NCBI RefSeq assembly: GCF_040712315.1
Contig: NC_134013.1
Span: 46,031,501 to 46,095,500, forward strand
Source: Castanea sativa
Lineage: Eukaryota; Streptophyta; Magnoliopsida; Fagales; Fagaceae
Direction: 5' to 3'
DNA: 64,000 bases
In this document: piece by piece, positions 9,313-20,422 of the stretch
How the letters are laid out: the number at the start of each line of letters is the position of its first letter
Position numbering within the stretch: the first letter of the stretch is position 1
Position numbers and translations under genes: made by a program
Notes under the pieces: model-generated
Databases searched by the model: none
What the model was told of the DNA's origin: nothing
Seen by the model: the letters and a program-made list of their open reading frames with translations, nothing else

Positions 9313-12300
9313 ATGTCAGGCGTGGAGGATCTCAAGGAGAAAGAACGAGTGGGTGGAGATATCCCCATTGAGTCTGAAAAATCTATGCCGTCATCTCAAG
9401 AGGAGGTTGTGTTCAGATTCTAAATTTTTTTACACACTTGATCTATAATTGACCGAATATTGCATTCATGGAAAGCCTTTAATTCCATTGTATTTTGTAA
9501 TTGAGACAATTTCTCAAAGCTTATGGTTGACTCAGATTATGATTTTTGTAGGAGGCAGCAGTAAAGAAGAAATACGGTGGAATAGTGCCCAAGAAACCGC
9601 CACTCATTTCTAAGGTGATTTTTGATTTTGAAATTACTTATGGCTTTTGTCAATTGGAATTTGGAAGAGTTATCCGTTTGAGTTGGTTTTCCTCTAAAAG
9701 TTTTGGCTGTGATGTCAGGACCATGAACGTGCTTACTTTGATTCTGCTGATTGGGCTTTGGGAAAGGTAGGCATATTATCTTAATCATTTTTCTTGTCCT
9801 TGACAAAAGTGAAAAACATGCATTAAGTTGACTTACTAATATCTTTTATGCTTTGGATGATAACAGCAAGGTGTCGAGAAGCCCAAAGGACCACTTGAAG
9901 CCCTTCGGCCCAAATTGCAGGTATTAGTTTAATTTGACTTTTTTTCTTATTTAGGTTGTGCTTAGTTTGCAAGGATTTCTGTTCCTTTTGCATTGCAATG
10001 GTCAATAATTTGTAGATACTGCTGCTATTACTTGCTAAATTGCATGATAGGCGTATACCTTTTTGAGTGAGATTGTTGTAGAGCTCTGATTGATATATTT
10101 CCTGAGTTTCTGCATTTAAAGTTGAATTCTGTGATTTTTGCTGCTTTTAAAAGACCGTGTAAGGTACCATACTGAAATTGTCAATTGTTATCTAGTGGTG
10201 CAAGATGGAAGTTATATTGAAATAAGAACCACTCACCAAGCTCCTCTAACCAATTAGGAGGGTTTATCAAGTCATGGGTCAGAATTTTTGGTCGGATTTA
10301 GGATGGGCGTGTGGTGTTTATTTATTACCAACAGGCTCACAAACTTGGCTCCCACATATAATATTTTTCTTGAATGTTAGTGAATCTGGAAAGCATTTTT
10401 CTCTTTAGGATGTAGATGGTAATCCAAATTTGGAGTATTTAATATAGAAATAAAAACCAAACTATATGTTGGAATTGTGTGTCAGCATGCTAGTGCCCAG
10501 CCAGTTGCATGTGCAGTATAGGGTTAGGTAGCAAGATGGGAAAACAGATTTGATGGGAGATAGAAGTGGCCAAATTCCACATTATTAACCTAGACCTTAT
10601 GTGGCCTATGTAACTTCAAACTGCTCAAGAAGGTATGAAAGGCATTTCATTTCCAGACTCTTGGATGCAGAATGGATAATTCAATAGCATACTTTAAGTG
10701 GAAGAGGAAAGAGACCATTAAAAGGAGAATTCACTAATTGTAAAATAATTAGTGTTGACGTCTTATTACCACTGAACGTCATACTGGTAGCTACAGAAGG
10801 TATTTCACTTCCAGACTCTTGGATGCAAAACAGTTAAATTAAAAGCATACTTTAATTGGTAGGAGGTAGGGGTCAAAAGGAGGAGAATTCACTAATTATA
10901 AAATATTTTGATTTGAAGAAAGGAAAGTTGATAAAGAAACTATAGTTTTCTATTTTTATTTTTATTTTTTATTTTTTGGATAAGGGTGCGTGTAGTGTTG
11001 TCAAAGGTGAGCGCTCACATTATTCCAGTGCCTTGGCTAGGCACCACTAAGGCACCTCTGAAGCCTCAAGGTGAGGTTCCTTTATTGAGGTGCTTGCCTT
11101 TGGTGGTTATGAGTTTGTTACATAAAGTCTCAGGTGCTTGAGCTGAGTGCCTCAGTAAAATTCCCTATATTTTATGGGTGGACAAAGTACACCCTTTAAA
11201 AAACATTTCAAAGAAGATGATTAAGTCTGCTTGGCCAATTTATTTAGTTTATCATAAAATGAAGGTGTGGGGCACCCAAATTTGTTTTGTCTTGATTTCT
11301 CATCTCTCTCCCTCTAGGTTCCTCAAGTGGGGCCAAAAAAAAAAAAAAAAATCCCTTTTGGTGATATGCATTATTGTCTATGGAGCTTTTGCCTTGAGGT
11401 ATGAGGAAATGTTAGAAACTTCCCCTCTTATTTTCATAAATGACACTCCACCCCTTGAGGTTGTGGTTTGTATAACAAATAATTCTTTATGACCATTACA
11501 AATTGAGTCAAAATATACAATTTTCAAATTAAATTTTCTTCTAGAATAACCTCAAAAAAAAAAAACATATACAGCTTTTGCCTTGAGGTTTGAGGAAATG
11601 TTAGAAACTTCCCCTCTTATTTTCATAAATGACACTCCACCCCTTGAGGTTGTGGTTTGTATAACAAATAATTCCTTATGACCATTACAAATTGAGTCAA
11701 AATATACAATTTTCAAATTAAATTCTCTTCTAGAATAACCTCAAAAAAAAAAACATATATATATATATATATATATATATCTTTGATAAGTAAGAAAATT
11801 TTATTCAAAGTCATAAGAAGAAGTCACCCAAATATATAGGAAGTATACTGCAAGAGACCAAAACAATCAAATACACAAATTGCAAGCATCCATCAAATCA
11901 TAAACCTAAAGATAGAATGACTTCCTATGATAGATATCCAATCTAATAGTGTTTTAAAGAAGAAAAGTTATTAGTTGGCTATTGTCTTTTCAGAGTCTTC
12001 AAAACACCGGTTGTTACTCTCCTACTAAATACACCACATCAAATGGTGACCTCTAAAAGATTGTTTAGTAACTGGATTGGTTATATGATAAGAAAATTTA
12101 GAAAAAATAATAATAACCACAAGGGAATAAGTGTCATTTTTAAAAAATAGGAGAGTTTTTGACATTTTCCAAAACCTCAAGGGAGGTTATTGTAATTTAT
12201 CATTTTGCTTTTCTTTGTCCAATTCTACTTTTACTTGATCTCCATGGCAATTGCTCTTAGCCATTTTCTTTTACATTTTCTGTTAAATGGTTTTTTTTTT

Positions 12301-13591
12301 TCCCCAACATGCATTTTATACCCCAAATTTTATTCATTTTACTCTATAAAGCGTAAAGAAATTATAAAATGGCTCCATTTTTGTAATTTTTTTATTGAAT
12401 TGAAATTGTTAAAATTATGGTTAAATAATTAAATTCACTATTTCTTAATAGCTTATGCTTTTAGAACAATCGGTAACTTATCATAGCATTAGAGCAGGAG
12501 ATCCTAAGTTTGATCCCTGTCTCTACCTCCCGTTTAAAATGTTAAAAATCTCATATGTTAGGCCTTACTTATTAAGGGAGAGTTTAGGCCAAGGGGAAGT
12601 GTTAGAATTATGGTTAAATAATTAAATTCGCAATTTCCTAATAATTTAAACTTTTAGGACAATTGATAACTTACTAGAAATTATTATCATTCTATTTAGC
12701 TTTGTTTTGGTTTTTTGTTTTATTTTGAAAACTCCCCTTTATTTTAGTAAAAATCTCTTAACACATAAATGTTTCCTCTCTCTCTCCCTTCCTTTTAACA
12801 AAATGCCAAGTTGTAAATGAATACATTACATTTCTGGAAAACAATTCATTAAGATTCCAGTTTATTACTTTAGGTTATAATTTGAATTTATAATATTTGC
12901 ACATGTTTAGACATTGTTGTCTTCACTTGGGCAGGCACCCATTTAGTACCTTGTGGGCCATATACAGACTTGGCACCCTGAGGCCAATTTTCACTTTTAA
13001 CAACACACACACACATGCACATGCAAGCTTGTATGATTTGTATCTGTTCGCATGATTCTTGCACGCGAGTCAGTACAAAATTGTATGCACAAGGTGCATC
13101 TTGCATGCAAGAAAGGTATGATTATATGATTCGGGATTGAGGCAAAGTGGTAAGTCCAACATGAATGATTGAAATGCCAAAATGGGTTGAGTAGGCTACT
13201 GTCAGCATGCCTATCTAATGGTTAGCATTATGGATCAGCTTAAAAAGAACTAGTTGGACATGTTTACCTATTATATCAACATACAAGAATTAACATTTAA
13301 AATGAGTGTACTTTTATTTCTATTCTGAAATCTCTATGATGCTTAAGAAAATTTATTCTTGGTGCTTTATTTTTTTAGCCCACACAACAGCAAACAAGAT
13401 ACCGGAAGTCTCCCTATGCTCCAGCAGGTGGTGAAGGTGTGCCTAACTGTAAACATTAATTGCTGAATACTTGCTTACAACTATTCTTTACCATATTATA
13501 TTTTCTCACAAGTGAACAAAAATTAATTCCTGTTCTCTTTTTTGTAGATGGAGGAAGTGCTGCATCTGAGGATGGGACTACCAATGTATGA
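9313..13591 (+). CDS. ENSA-like: Endosulfine/ARPP-19 family protein, six coding exons, 119 residues
   Basis: Coding exons are 9313-9405, 9552-9614, 9719-9766, 9867-9920, 13379-13436 and 13548-13591, all with GT..AG introns and frame kept across each. The protein has an acidic N-terminus, a conserved core with KKKYGG (38-43), PKKPPLISK (44-52) and the family signature YFDSADWAL (58-66), then a basic to Gly/Ser-rich tail. Animal and yeast relatives inhibit PP2A-B55 once the Ser of FDSGDY is phosphorylated by Greatwall; here that position is Ser-61 in FDSADW, the usual plant variant. Location is probably cytosol and nucleus (family knowledge). The length is typical of plant members. Intron 4 is 3.46 kb and full of repeats; the others are under 150 bp. 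The start codon is the first ATG after the leader-intron acceptor. The gene looks intact. Confidence 0.93.
10631..10910 (+). repeat. Diverged tandem duplication in endosulfine intron 4
   Basis: Two copies, about 10631-10751 and 10796-10910, share tttca(t/c)ttccagactcttgg and agcatacttta, and end in gagaattcactaatt(g/a)ta. The offset is about 160 bases. They have diverged substantially by substitutions and small indels, so this is an older duplication than the one at 11384-11761. Confidence 0.65.
10990..11160. repeat. Degenerate dispersed repeat related to 1755-1875
   Basis: The stretch contains caaaggtgagcgctcac, ccttggctaggcacc, aaggcacctctgaagcctcaagg and gcttgagctgagtgcctc. It is a GC-richer island in an AT-rich intron. 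It looks like a second copy of the gcctaggcgag-type repeat, heavily mutated. Confidence 0.35.
11384..11761 (+). repeat. Near-perfect 189-bp tandem duplication
   Basis: Copies 11384-11572 and 11573-11761 start agcttttgccttgaggt and differ at only a few bases (for example tatgagg/tttgagg, ctttatgacc/ccttatgacc, ttttctt/ctctt). Both end in an A-run followed by catata. The high identity shows a recent event, probably unequal crossing-over or slippage between the A-runs. The sequence has no recognised coding content. Confidence 0.85.
11775..12060 (-). mobile_element. 5'-truncated L1-type LINE 3' end
   Basis: On the minus strand the segment ends in ttacttatcaaag after a TTCTTATGACTTTGAAT-type tail. 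The + strand part at 11990-12060 (ttcaaaacaccggttgttac, aaatacaccacatcaaatg) matches the zf-RVT C-terminal coding region seen at 48840-48900. Only the extreme 3' portion survives. It sits directly after a (TA)n tract (11757-11780). Confidence 0.5.
12407..12676 (+). mobile_element. Complete TRIM retrotransposon (270 bp) in endosulfine intron 4
   Basis: Two 77-bp direct terminal repeats, 12407-12483 and 12600-12676, start TGTTA and end TCA and CTA. They are about 80 percent alike by eye. Next to the left repeat is TAGCATTAGAGC (12484-12495), a mutated initiator-tRNA-Met primer-binding site (family form TGGTATCAGAGC). Next to the right repeat is the purine tract AAGGGGAAG (12591-12599). The element is flanked on both sides by GAAAT (12402-12406 and 12677-12681), a perfect 5-bp target duplication. 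The interior is 116 bp and non-coding. This is the full layout of a terminal-repeat retrotransposon in miniature, mobilised in trans. Confidence 0.85.
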
Positions 13592-13827
13592 GACGCTGCT
13601 GTTGGCTCTTTACTCTTGTGAGAACTTCTGATTGTTATTCCGATACCTACATAGGTAATGAGTACTTTTCTGTTGTTTTCCAGAATAAAGTCTGGTGAAA
13701 ATGTTTTGTTGTTAGCTAAAGGAACTGACTATAATTATAATGCAATTGAGATTTATGAAGCTTCAGTTTCTGCTGTTCCATATGTTTTTCTGTGTGGGAC
13801 ATCGCTGCTCATTTTATGATAAATGAA

Positions 13828-13833
13828 AATAAA
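13828..13833 (+). terminator. AATAAA, possible poly(A) signal of the endosulfine gene
   Basis: The motif lies about 240 bases after the stop codon, in a plausible 3'UTR (13592 to about 13850). Plant poly(A) signals are loose, so this is only a candidate. Confidence 0.35.
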
Positions 13834-13951
13834 AAGGCTTATGTATGACTAGCAAAATAATTTTTCTGTTGTTTATTATTATAGGTATCTGGTTGTACTG
13901 TTGACACTATACATGTCCTTTGTATTTTACTTGGGAAATGACAATTGCCTC

Positions 13952-14051
13952 CAATTAACTCTAGCTCAAATGGTATAACAAGGTGAAGGTTGAGATTGTG
14001 AGTTCAAGACTCATGGGTGCACGACTAAGTGACTAATTAAAAAAAGGAATT
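13952..14051 (+). mobile_element. Short tRNA-derived SINE with 12-bp target duplication
   Basis: The A box is TAGCTCAAATGG (13972-13983) and the B box is GAGTTCAAGAC (14000-14010); both are close to tRNA consensus. The 100-bp body ends in a short A-rich tail (aattaaaaaaagg). It is flanked by gacaattgcctc (13940-13951) and gacaattgtctc (14052-14063), a 12-base direct repeat with one mismatch. It lies just downstream of the endosulfine gene. Confidence 0.6.
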
Positions 14052-14529
14052 GACAATTGTCTCTTTTAAATTTAATAACAAAAATATTTACATATTGTTT
14101 CCATGTAGACAAAATTGTTAAAGATCATTGATGTGTTTGTCATTGGCGTGAAAAGTTTCAAGCTTTGGTGCCTTTTTCTCGACCTTGTTTGTAAGTCAGA
14201 TTGTTTAACTCTCACTCTCAGTTTGGTTTCATAAGTGAGCCAAGTCTTCTTTTGAATGTGGCCGATCCTAGGTACAAATGGCTACATTTTAACTTTGTTT
14301 GAGTATGTAATATGCTTATATGCTATGCACATTTAATATAATATCCGTAATTCATTTTTCACTCAAAACACTATGTTACTCCAACACCCATGAATAAAAT
14401 CTCTCATCTCCACCTTTTGAAAGTGAGACCAAAAGTATTGGACAAGCTTAAATCTGAAGTTTCTTTTCGCTTCTTTTCTCAAGGTAATTTCTTTTGTTGC
14501 CTAAACAAGAGTTGGGCTGCTTGAAATGG

Positions 14530-15372
14530 TTGGAATTCTAAATGATTACAACAACAACAACCAAGCCCTAATCCTAAATTTTTTGGGATTCACTTTAGAT
14601 CTGTAACAGTTTGTTAGAATCTGTCACAACTCACAAGTATTCTTTTCCACCATTCTATTCTATCTATAAATTGAAACCACACTTCTTATTATTTTCTTAA
14701 TTGACATGTTCTTTTTTACTACTTCTACTAATGCTATTTTTGGTATTCTTTTACCTTTTTTTGCCAGCACATTAATTGCTCTATATAGAACATGATCAAA
14801 CCATGTCAAGTGACTTTCCCTTATCTTTTCATTTATAAGGCCCCTCATCTTTAGGCGGATTTTCTCATTATGAATCCTATCTTTCCATGTATTTTCATTT
14901 ATCCATTTTAGAATTCTCATTTTAGCTTTTCACTCATTTTATGAACGCGTTACTTCCTAAGAGCCCAACATTTAGTACCAAAAAACATGGCTAGCTTTTT
15001 ATGGAAGTTTTATAAAATCTTCCCTTTAACCTAGTATTTTACAATCATACAATAATCCTTACACTTCTCCATTTCATCCACCTTGCTCCTAAACCTATGA
15101 TTCACACCCTCTTCGATTTCCTGATTTTTATGAATTATTAATCCAAGATAATCAAAAGCTCTTTCGCTTTATAATTTCTTGACCATTGAGTCTTATTGCT
15201 TGTTCATCTATGTTTCTACATTTATTAAACTTACACTCCATTTATTGTGTTTTAGTCATACTCAATTAAAAGTCTTTACATTCTAGAGCGTCTTGTCAAT
15301 TTTTATTTGGCCTTAACTCTACATTTAATTTTATTCACTAAAGCTATATCATCTACAAAAGGCATACATCAA
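14530..15372 (-). pseudogene. Decayed non-LTR retrotransposon reverse transcriptase, C-terminal half
   Basis: Read on the minus strand from 15372, the remains contain MPFVDDIALV (the FADD catalytic motif of reverse transcriptase, with V for A), then a KTEYMECKF-like KHNKWSVS segment. An 86-codon frame (14660-14920) follows with NENTWKDRIHNEKIR and IRESHLTWFDHVLYRAINV, the conserved tail of this LINE group (RIRWFGHV type). It ends near the caacaacaaccaagcccta 3' signature at 14550. Several stops interrupt it. The N-terminal RT and endonuclease are missing and the upstream junction near 15370 is not RT-like. It is inactive. The clade is probably RTE-like, which is an inference. Confidence 0.65.
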
Positions 15373-15446
15373 ATGACAAATGTTATGTTTATTCTCCTCT
15401 TGGTCATTGTATCTACTATTTTCATTTGTTTTTCTGTTAAAGACCT

Positions 15447-15554
15447 CATATTTCAAGTACTTATACAAGTCATATTCTCTTGAACTAACTTCTTTACCAA
15501 CATATTTCAAGTACTTATACAAATCATATTCTCTTGAACTAACTTCTTTACCAA
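15447..15554. repeat. Exact-period 54-bp tandem duplication
   Basis: Units 15447-15500 and 15501-15554 differ at one base (acaagtcat versus acaaatcat). The unit length is a multiple of three, so the open frames on both strands through this region (15349-15714 minus, 15380-15739 plus) stay open. On the minus strand it doubles an 18-residue block containing GKEVSSREYDLYKYLKY. Confidence 0.85.
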
Positions 15555-15817
15555 CACGACCATCAAAGTGTTGGAACTTTTGTCCATTTTTCACTAGACC
15601 TAAACATCGATGTAGCGCATTTTTTACAAGGAACACTGTAGCTCGCCCTAGCTCACTTTTTATTACATTTGAAGTTCGATGCAACATGTTGCTAGTAGGA
15701 GACGCCCCCAACAAGTCTTTGAAGTGGATCTGTTTATAATAGTGGGACTAAATTTTATGTTGTCCATTAATATTTCACAACCTTCCTCTTTTAACAAGGC
15801 TTAGAAATTACTATAAA

Positions 15818-16222
15818 CAAAAGACAAAATTTGGTTACAAACTTGGTTGTAGCAATTAGTTACCACAACCTTTAAAAAAATCAACATGTCTATATATTTT
15901 GAAAATTTAACTATTGGATTACATATATTTTATGTTCTTAACATGCATGTCAAATTTCGTGCTAATAAAATACTATTTAATATATAAAGTTATTTTTTAT
16001 CTAATTTATGACTACAAAAATTTGAAAATTTGAAATTTAAACATTTGTTTGATGACATAGTTATTGATTTTTGTACTCTGAAAAAATTTTAAGCATGAAG
16101 GATATAAGAAGAAAATGTAATTTAATGGTGGATTTATCAAAATTTATATTCAATAAAAAGATATTGAGTGGAGTTGTAGTCATTGGTTACAACTAAATTT
16201 GTAACCAAACATTATCCATAGA
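15818..16222. mobile_element. MITE, about 400 bp, ends TTTGGTTACAAA
   Basis: The left end (aaatttggttacaaacttgg, then ttgtagcaattagttac) is mirrored by the right end (reverse complement: atgtttggttacaaatttag, then ttgtaaccaatgac). The inverted repeats are about 45 bp and imperfect. The interior is AT-rich with no frame. It lies between the decayed LINE and the copia cluster. Confidence 0.55.
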
Positions 16223-16387
16223 GAAAGTAATTGACACTAACTATAGACACAAGCAAAATTAAAAGTGATTTTAAAAATGATTGATGCAAATAAATACTAG
16301 GTAAGTGGAAATGCCTTGAACAAAACCAAGGAGATATTATTTTGGGAGAAAACCATAGACTCTAATTTGAGATTAATGATTTTGAAA

Positions 16388-17368
16388 TGATAGGCCAAAA
16401 ACGCATTGACCTCTTGTAATGGATTAATTGATTAATTAGCTAAGTTTAATTGTACGTGGCAGCACAAACAAATCACTAAATAACTAAATATGCAGCGAAA
16501 ATTAAATGACATGGTGATTTGTTTACGAATGAGGAAAACTTACACGACAAAAACTCCACCGAGTGATTTTAAGGTTGCCACTTTCGAGAATTCACTATTA
16601 TCACAACAAGCAGTTACAAGTAAAGGAATCTCAGCACCTTATACCAACGTACAGTTGAACTCTTACCCCAATACCCAATTGGACTTGTTCTATAGTAACA
16701 ATCTCTCATTTTATTGCATGGCTCTCAGTACGTGACTAACCAAAAGATGCGTGGATTCTAGTACGCGACTTGATCACCAACTTGAGAAGGATATTGGCTG
16801 CAAAGTTCTTCTATTCACCACACGATGAAGGTCACGAAATTGTTTGGTTACAAAACCCTATGGTGTACAAATACAACAATTTTTTCAAGATGAATTATGG
16901 CAAACTCTGTCTCCGACCACAATTTGCATAAATAAAACTTTGCTTTACACTCGTGCAATTTGTGTTACCTTTGACGGCCCTTAAAATAATCTTTATATAT
17001 GTTTAGGGTTGTGAGAAAAGAAAGCCTAAACACATACTCATGGATTGGATGAAAAATAGCTTTGAAAAACTGAGTTTCATAAACTCGATAGATAACCACT
17101 TATCGAGATAACTGTCAAGCCACGGGCTTCAGCAGCTTTTAAACCTCGATAGATACTAGCTGTCGAGATTTAAAATCCAGTACTTTCTTACTTGATTTTT
17201 GGACAGACTTGCATGACTTTAACACTTGAATTTGAAACCTTGTTCCTTGAAGTATTAAATACATCCTAGATCTACTCAATTATAAGTAAAGTGCATTTTA
17301 TCAAAGGATTAGCCAATTACATAAAATGTTGACATATGTTCATAACATGAATCACATATGTCCTAACA
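16388..17368 (-). mobile_element. Copia element D: 3' LTR (981 bp)
   Basis: The minus strand starts TGTTAGGACATATGTGATTC and ends TTTTTGGCCTATCA (TG...CA). It is preceded on that strand by the purine-rich CCAAAAAGGGAAAT. A full homologue in the same orientation lies at 58937-59931, which defines both ends. The region contains no gene. The bases outside the low-coordinate end are TGAAA. Confidence 0.75.
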
Positions 17369-18117
17369 ATTTCCCTTTTTGGAAATCCGTGACAAAACCA
17401 CAATAAACAAATGAACATATGAGAGAAGTCATAAATCACTCAACTCATATTCACTTGTTGAATACAATAAAATCCATCCTAACACAAACTCTTGAAAAAC
17501 TTTGTAAGAAGAAAGTTTATGGCAAGAAGACTTTGAGAACCTATATTTCTGAAACACTTTAAACAAAACTCATCAAGGCATCTTAGTGTGAAACAGAAAT
17601 ATAAGATTGCATACATTAAATAAGAAACATGTGTATAAAGAGAAAAGAAACAACACATGTAAAGATAGATGAAAAAACTGTAATAACAACCTTAAATGTA
17701 TATATATCAACAAGTACAAGGTTTGCTATCATAACATGATCACAAGATCTAAGGTACATGAACAATGTATCTAAAATAGAGAGAGAAGAAAAAGATACAA
17801 AAGTCATCACTACATCCCTCAAAATACAAACACTCCCCCTATCAAAAAGATCCTATATTAACCCTCCCCCTATGAGTATGATTACTCTCATATCCAAAAT
17901 TACTCCCCCTTTTTGTCACTAGTAACAAAAGGTAAGTATATCAAGTAGACATCTCATCAGCACTAAAAGAGCTAGCACAATCATCCGAAGCATTAGCATC
18001 ACTATCATCATTCTCATTCTCAAAAGCCTTTAGAGTAGGAGGAGGAGAAGCAACGAAGCCACCCATGACAGCTTGTCGTCGTGCAATATGACCAACACGG
18101 GTGTTCATGTTGAAAAA
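17369..18117 (-). pseudogene. Copia element D: 3' internal region with multiple polypurine tracts
   Basis: The minus strand carries several separate purine tracts (GTGACAAAAAGGGGGAGT at about 17903-17922, ATAGGGGGAGGGTTAA near 17860, GATAGGGGGAGTG near 17835). They follow an acidic protein end, RRQAVMGGFVASPPPTL then ENDDSDANASDD, ending ADEMST at 17941. A C-terminal extra frame followed by repeated polypurine tracts is what Sirevirus-type (SIRE1/Maximus) copia elements show. The rest of D is cut off by element A at 18118. Confidence 0.55.
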
Positions 18118-19464
18118 ATACATGTTTGTATCGTATATAAAACATACACAGCGAAAAATTAAAGGATATACTTCATTTGCAATTGTTAACATGTACTATG
18201 CAAATTTCAGAATTCAAGAATATGAGAGCATACCTTGGTGTGGTAAATTTTAAAAACAAAGATCAGAAACACTTTTAATCTTCACTCCAATTCCGCTAAC
18301 GTCCAAGAAGTAAGGTCTCTCAATCAGTTTTCTAATGGAGAATTAGAGAGAGTGGCTTACACTCACACATACACCATTTCACAAGCGTGTTGTTCCTTAA
18401 TAATTGTTCTTTATTATGTTTTTCCCTTTGTATCTAACTGGTTATCTAATTGGGCTGGCCTTTTGGGCATTTCCAATTGGGCTTAAGTGTGTGGCTTGGA
18501 GTGGTCTAAAAGGGACCAATAAGACACTAGCTCCAATGGGTCTTGGGTTTTTCTGTAAACTCTTGACAAATCCAAAGTTATATTAACTATATTTAATACC
18601 ACTATATAAATATAGTTGCATTCTAGGCCTTATTTATAAATTATATCCCAAAACTTTATTGTACATGCAACCCTTCATAAAATATTCATAGTAATACAAA
18701 GTCATGAATATAGACTACCACTTTGAAAATTACTACATCTTAATTTCTTGAGTACCCGGTTTAATCCTTTAAGTTATTCATCATATATTTATAAAATCTA
18801 ATTTCATAAATATATACTTTAGTATATCCTTACTAAAATGGTTAGGCTTAACACTCTGAATAACCAAACTCATTAAACTTATCTCAAGAGAATATTTTAT
18901 ATCTCTGTTGAGAGATTATGAATTCCATCTTGAGAATATATGTTCCATCAACACTAAATGTGGCTGCCCAACATATTGAGGTTTTGATTGTAACTTTAGA
19001 TCTTATTCTTGATATATCAAAGTAACCTACACTTCATGATCAAGTCTATTATTCTCTCAGGATTAAGAGTTCATGTAAATAGAAGTCGTGAGTTTAATAA
19101 ATCTCACAGCGGTTCAGTTCAATATGTTTTAACTCTTAAAATATATCAACATACCAACTAGAAATCTCCATTTTCATGATTAAGACAAATCATCTTAGTT
19201 GATATGTTAGAGTCTTCGCAGATGAAATGCCCAATTTCATCACCGACTACGAACTAAAATTCTAAGTTTACAAAGAACTTGTGATTTATATCTTCTGTGA
19301 CTAAATCACATAAGTCACATACTATGCATCTCATGGGCTATATGATAATGTCTCAATATTCATGTTACCATTATTTTTAGATAATAATAAAACAACTTTA
19401 TTAATCATAACATTAAGTCATACATAGCATCATACAATAGGATTTAAGGGCATACATCCTAACA
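18118..19464 (-). mobile_element. Copia element A: 3' LTR (1347 bp)
   Basis: On the minus strand it starts TGTTAGGATGTATGCCC and ends GTATTTTTTCAACA. It is preceded by the polypurine tract GGGCAAGTGGGAGAT. It is homologous along its whole length to the LTR of element B (20423-21847) and to the partial LTR at 56201-56661. It was inserted into element D. Confidence 0.75.
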
Positions 19465-20422
19465 ATCTCCCACTTGCCCTAAAGACTATTGTGCACTAAT
19501 CTAACTTTTATTTCCTCTAAATGTGACTCGAAAGTTCTTTGAAGCAAGGCTTTGGTAAAAGGGATCCGCTAGATTCTTTATCAATCTTTGCTACTACTAC
19601 ATCTCCACGAGCAACAAAGTCTCGAATGATGTGGTATTTTCTTTCTATGTGCTTTCATTTCTTGTGATTCTTTGGATTCTTGGATTATGCAACCGCTCCA
19701 TTATTGTCGTAAAACAATGTAATAGGAACTTGCTCGATTCCCACAACACCAAGATTGGAAAGGAATTTCTTGAGCCAAACAGCTTCCTTTGCTGCTTCAC
19801 AAGCAGCAACATATTCAGCTTTCATGGTGGAGTCAGTAATACAAGATTGTTTAACACTACACCAAATTATGGCTCTACCTCCCAAGGTGAACACACAACC
19901 TGAAGTGGACTTTCTGAAATCAAGATCTGATTGAAAATCTGAATCTGTATAGCCAAAGGAAATCAAATCTTCACAATGGTAAACAAGCATGTGATCTCTC
20001 GTTCTCCTTAGATACTTAAGAATATGCGTTACAACTTGCCAATGTTTAAGTCTTGGCTTTGATTGATACCGGCTGACCATGCCTATTAAATAACAAATAT
20101 CCGGTCTAGTACAAAGCATGGCATACATGAGACTTCCCACCGCAGAAGCATAGGGAACTTGTCTCATCATATCTACTTCCTCTTGAGTCTTAGGCCTTTG
20201 GTCATCAGACAGAGGAATTCCATGTCTGAAAGGAAGTATTCATTTCTTGGAGTTTTACATGCTAAACTGTACTAGAACCTTATCTATATATCCAGCTTGT
20301 GACAAGCCTAATATCCTATTCTTTTGATCTCGTCAAAGCTTGATCCCTAGAATATAGTTAGTTTCGCCAAAGTCCTTCATATTAAATTGGCTTGACAACC
20401 AAACTTTAACCGATGATATTAC
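19465..20422 (-). pseudogene. Copia element A: end of reverse transcriptase and RNase H
   Basis: A 161-codon frame (19685-20170, minus) carries the copia RNase H region: YASAVGSLMYAMLCTRPDI, YLRRTRDHMLVY, GYTDSDFQSDLDFRKSTSG (catalytic D within YTDSDF), SCITDSTMKAEYVAACEA and FYDNNGA. Upstream (20171-20400) RT-end words such as DFGETNYILGIKL and HGIPLSDDQ are still readable between stops. Element B interrupts it at 20423. Pol is incomplete and inactive. Confidence 0.8.

Noticed and set aside
13972..14010. A tRNA gene
   Set aside because: A- and B-box-like motifs are present, but the sequence does not fold into a cloverleaf and no acceptor stem or anticodon arm can be drawn. Flanking direct repeats indicate a SINE.
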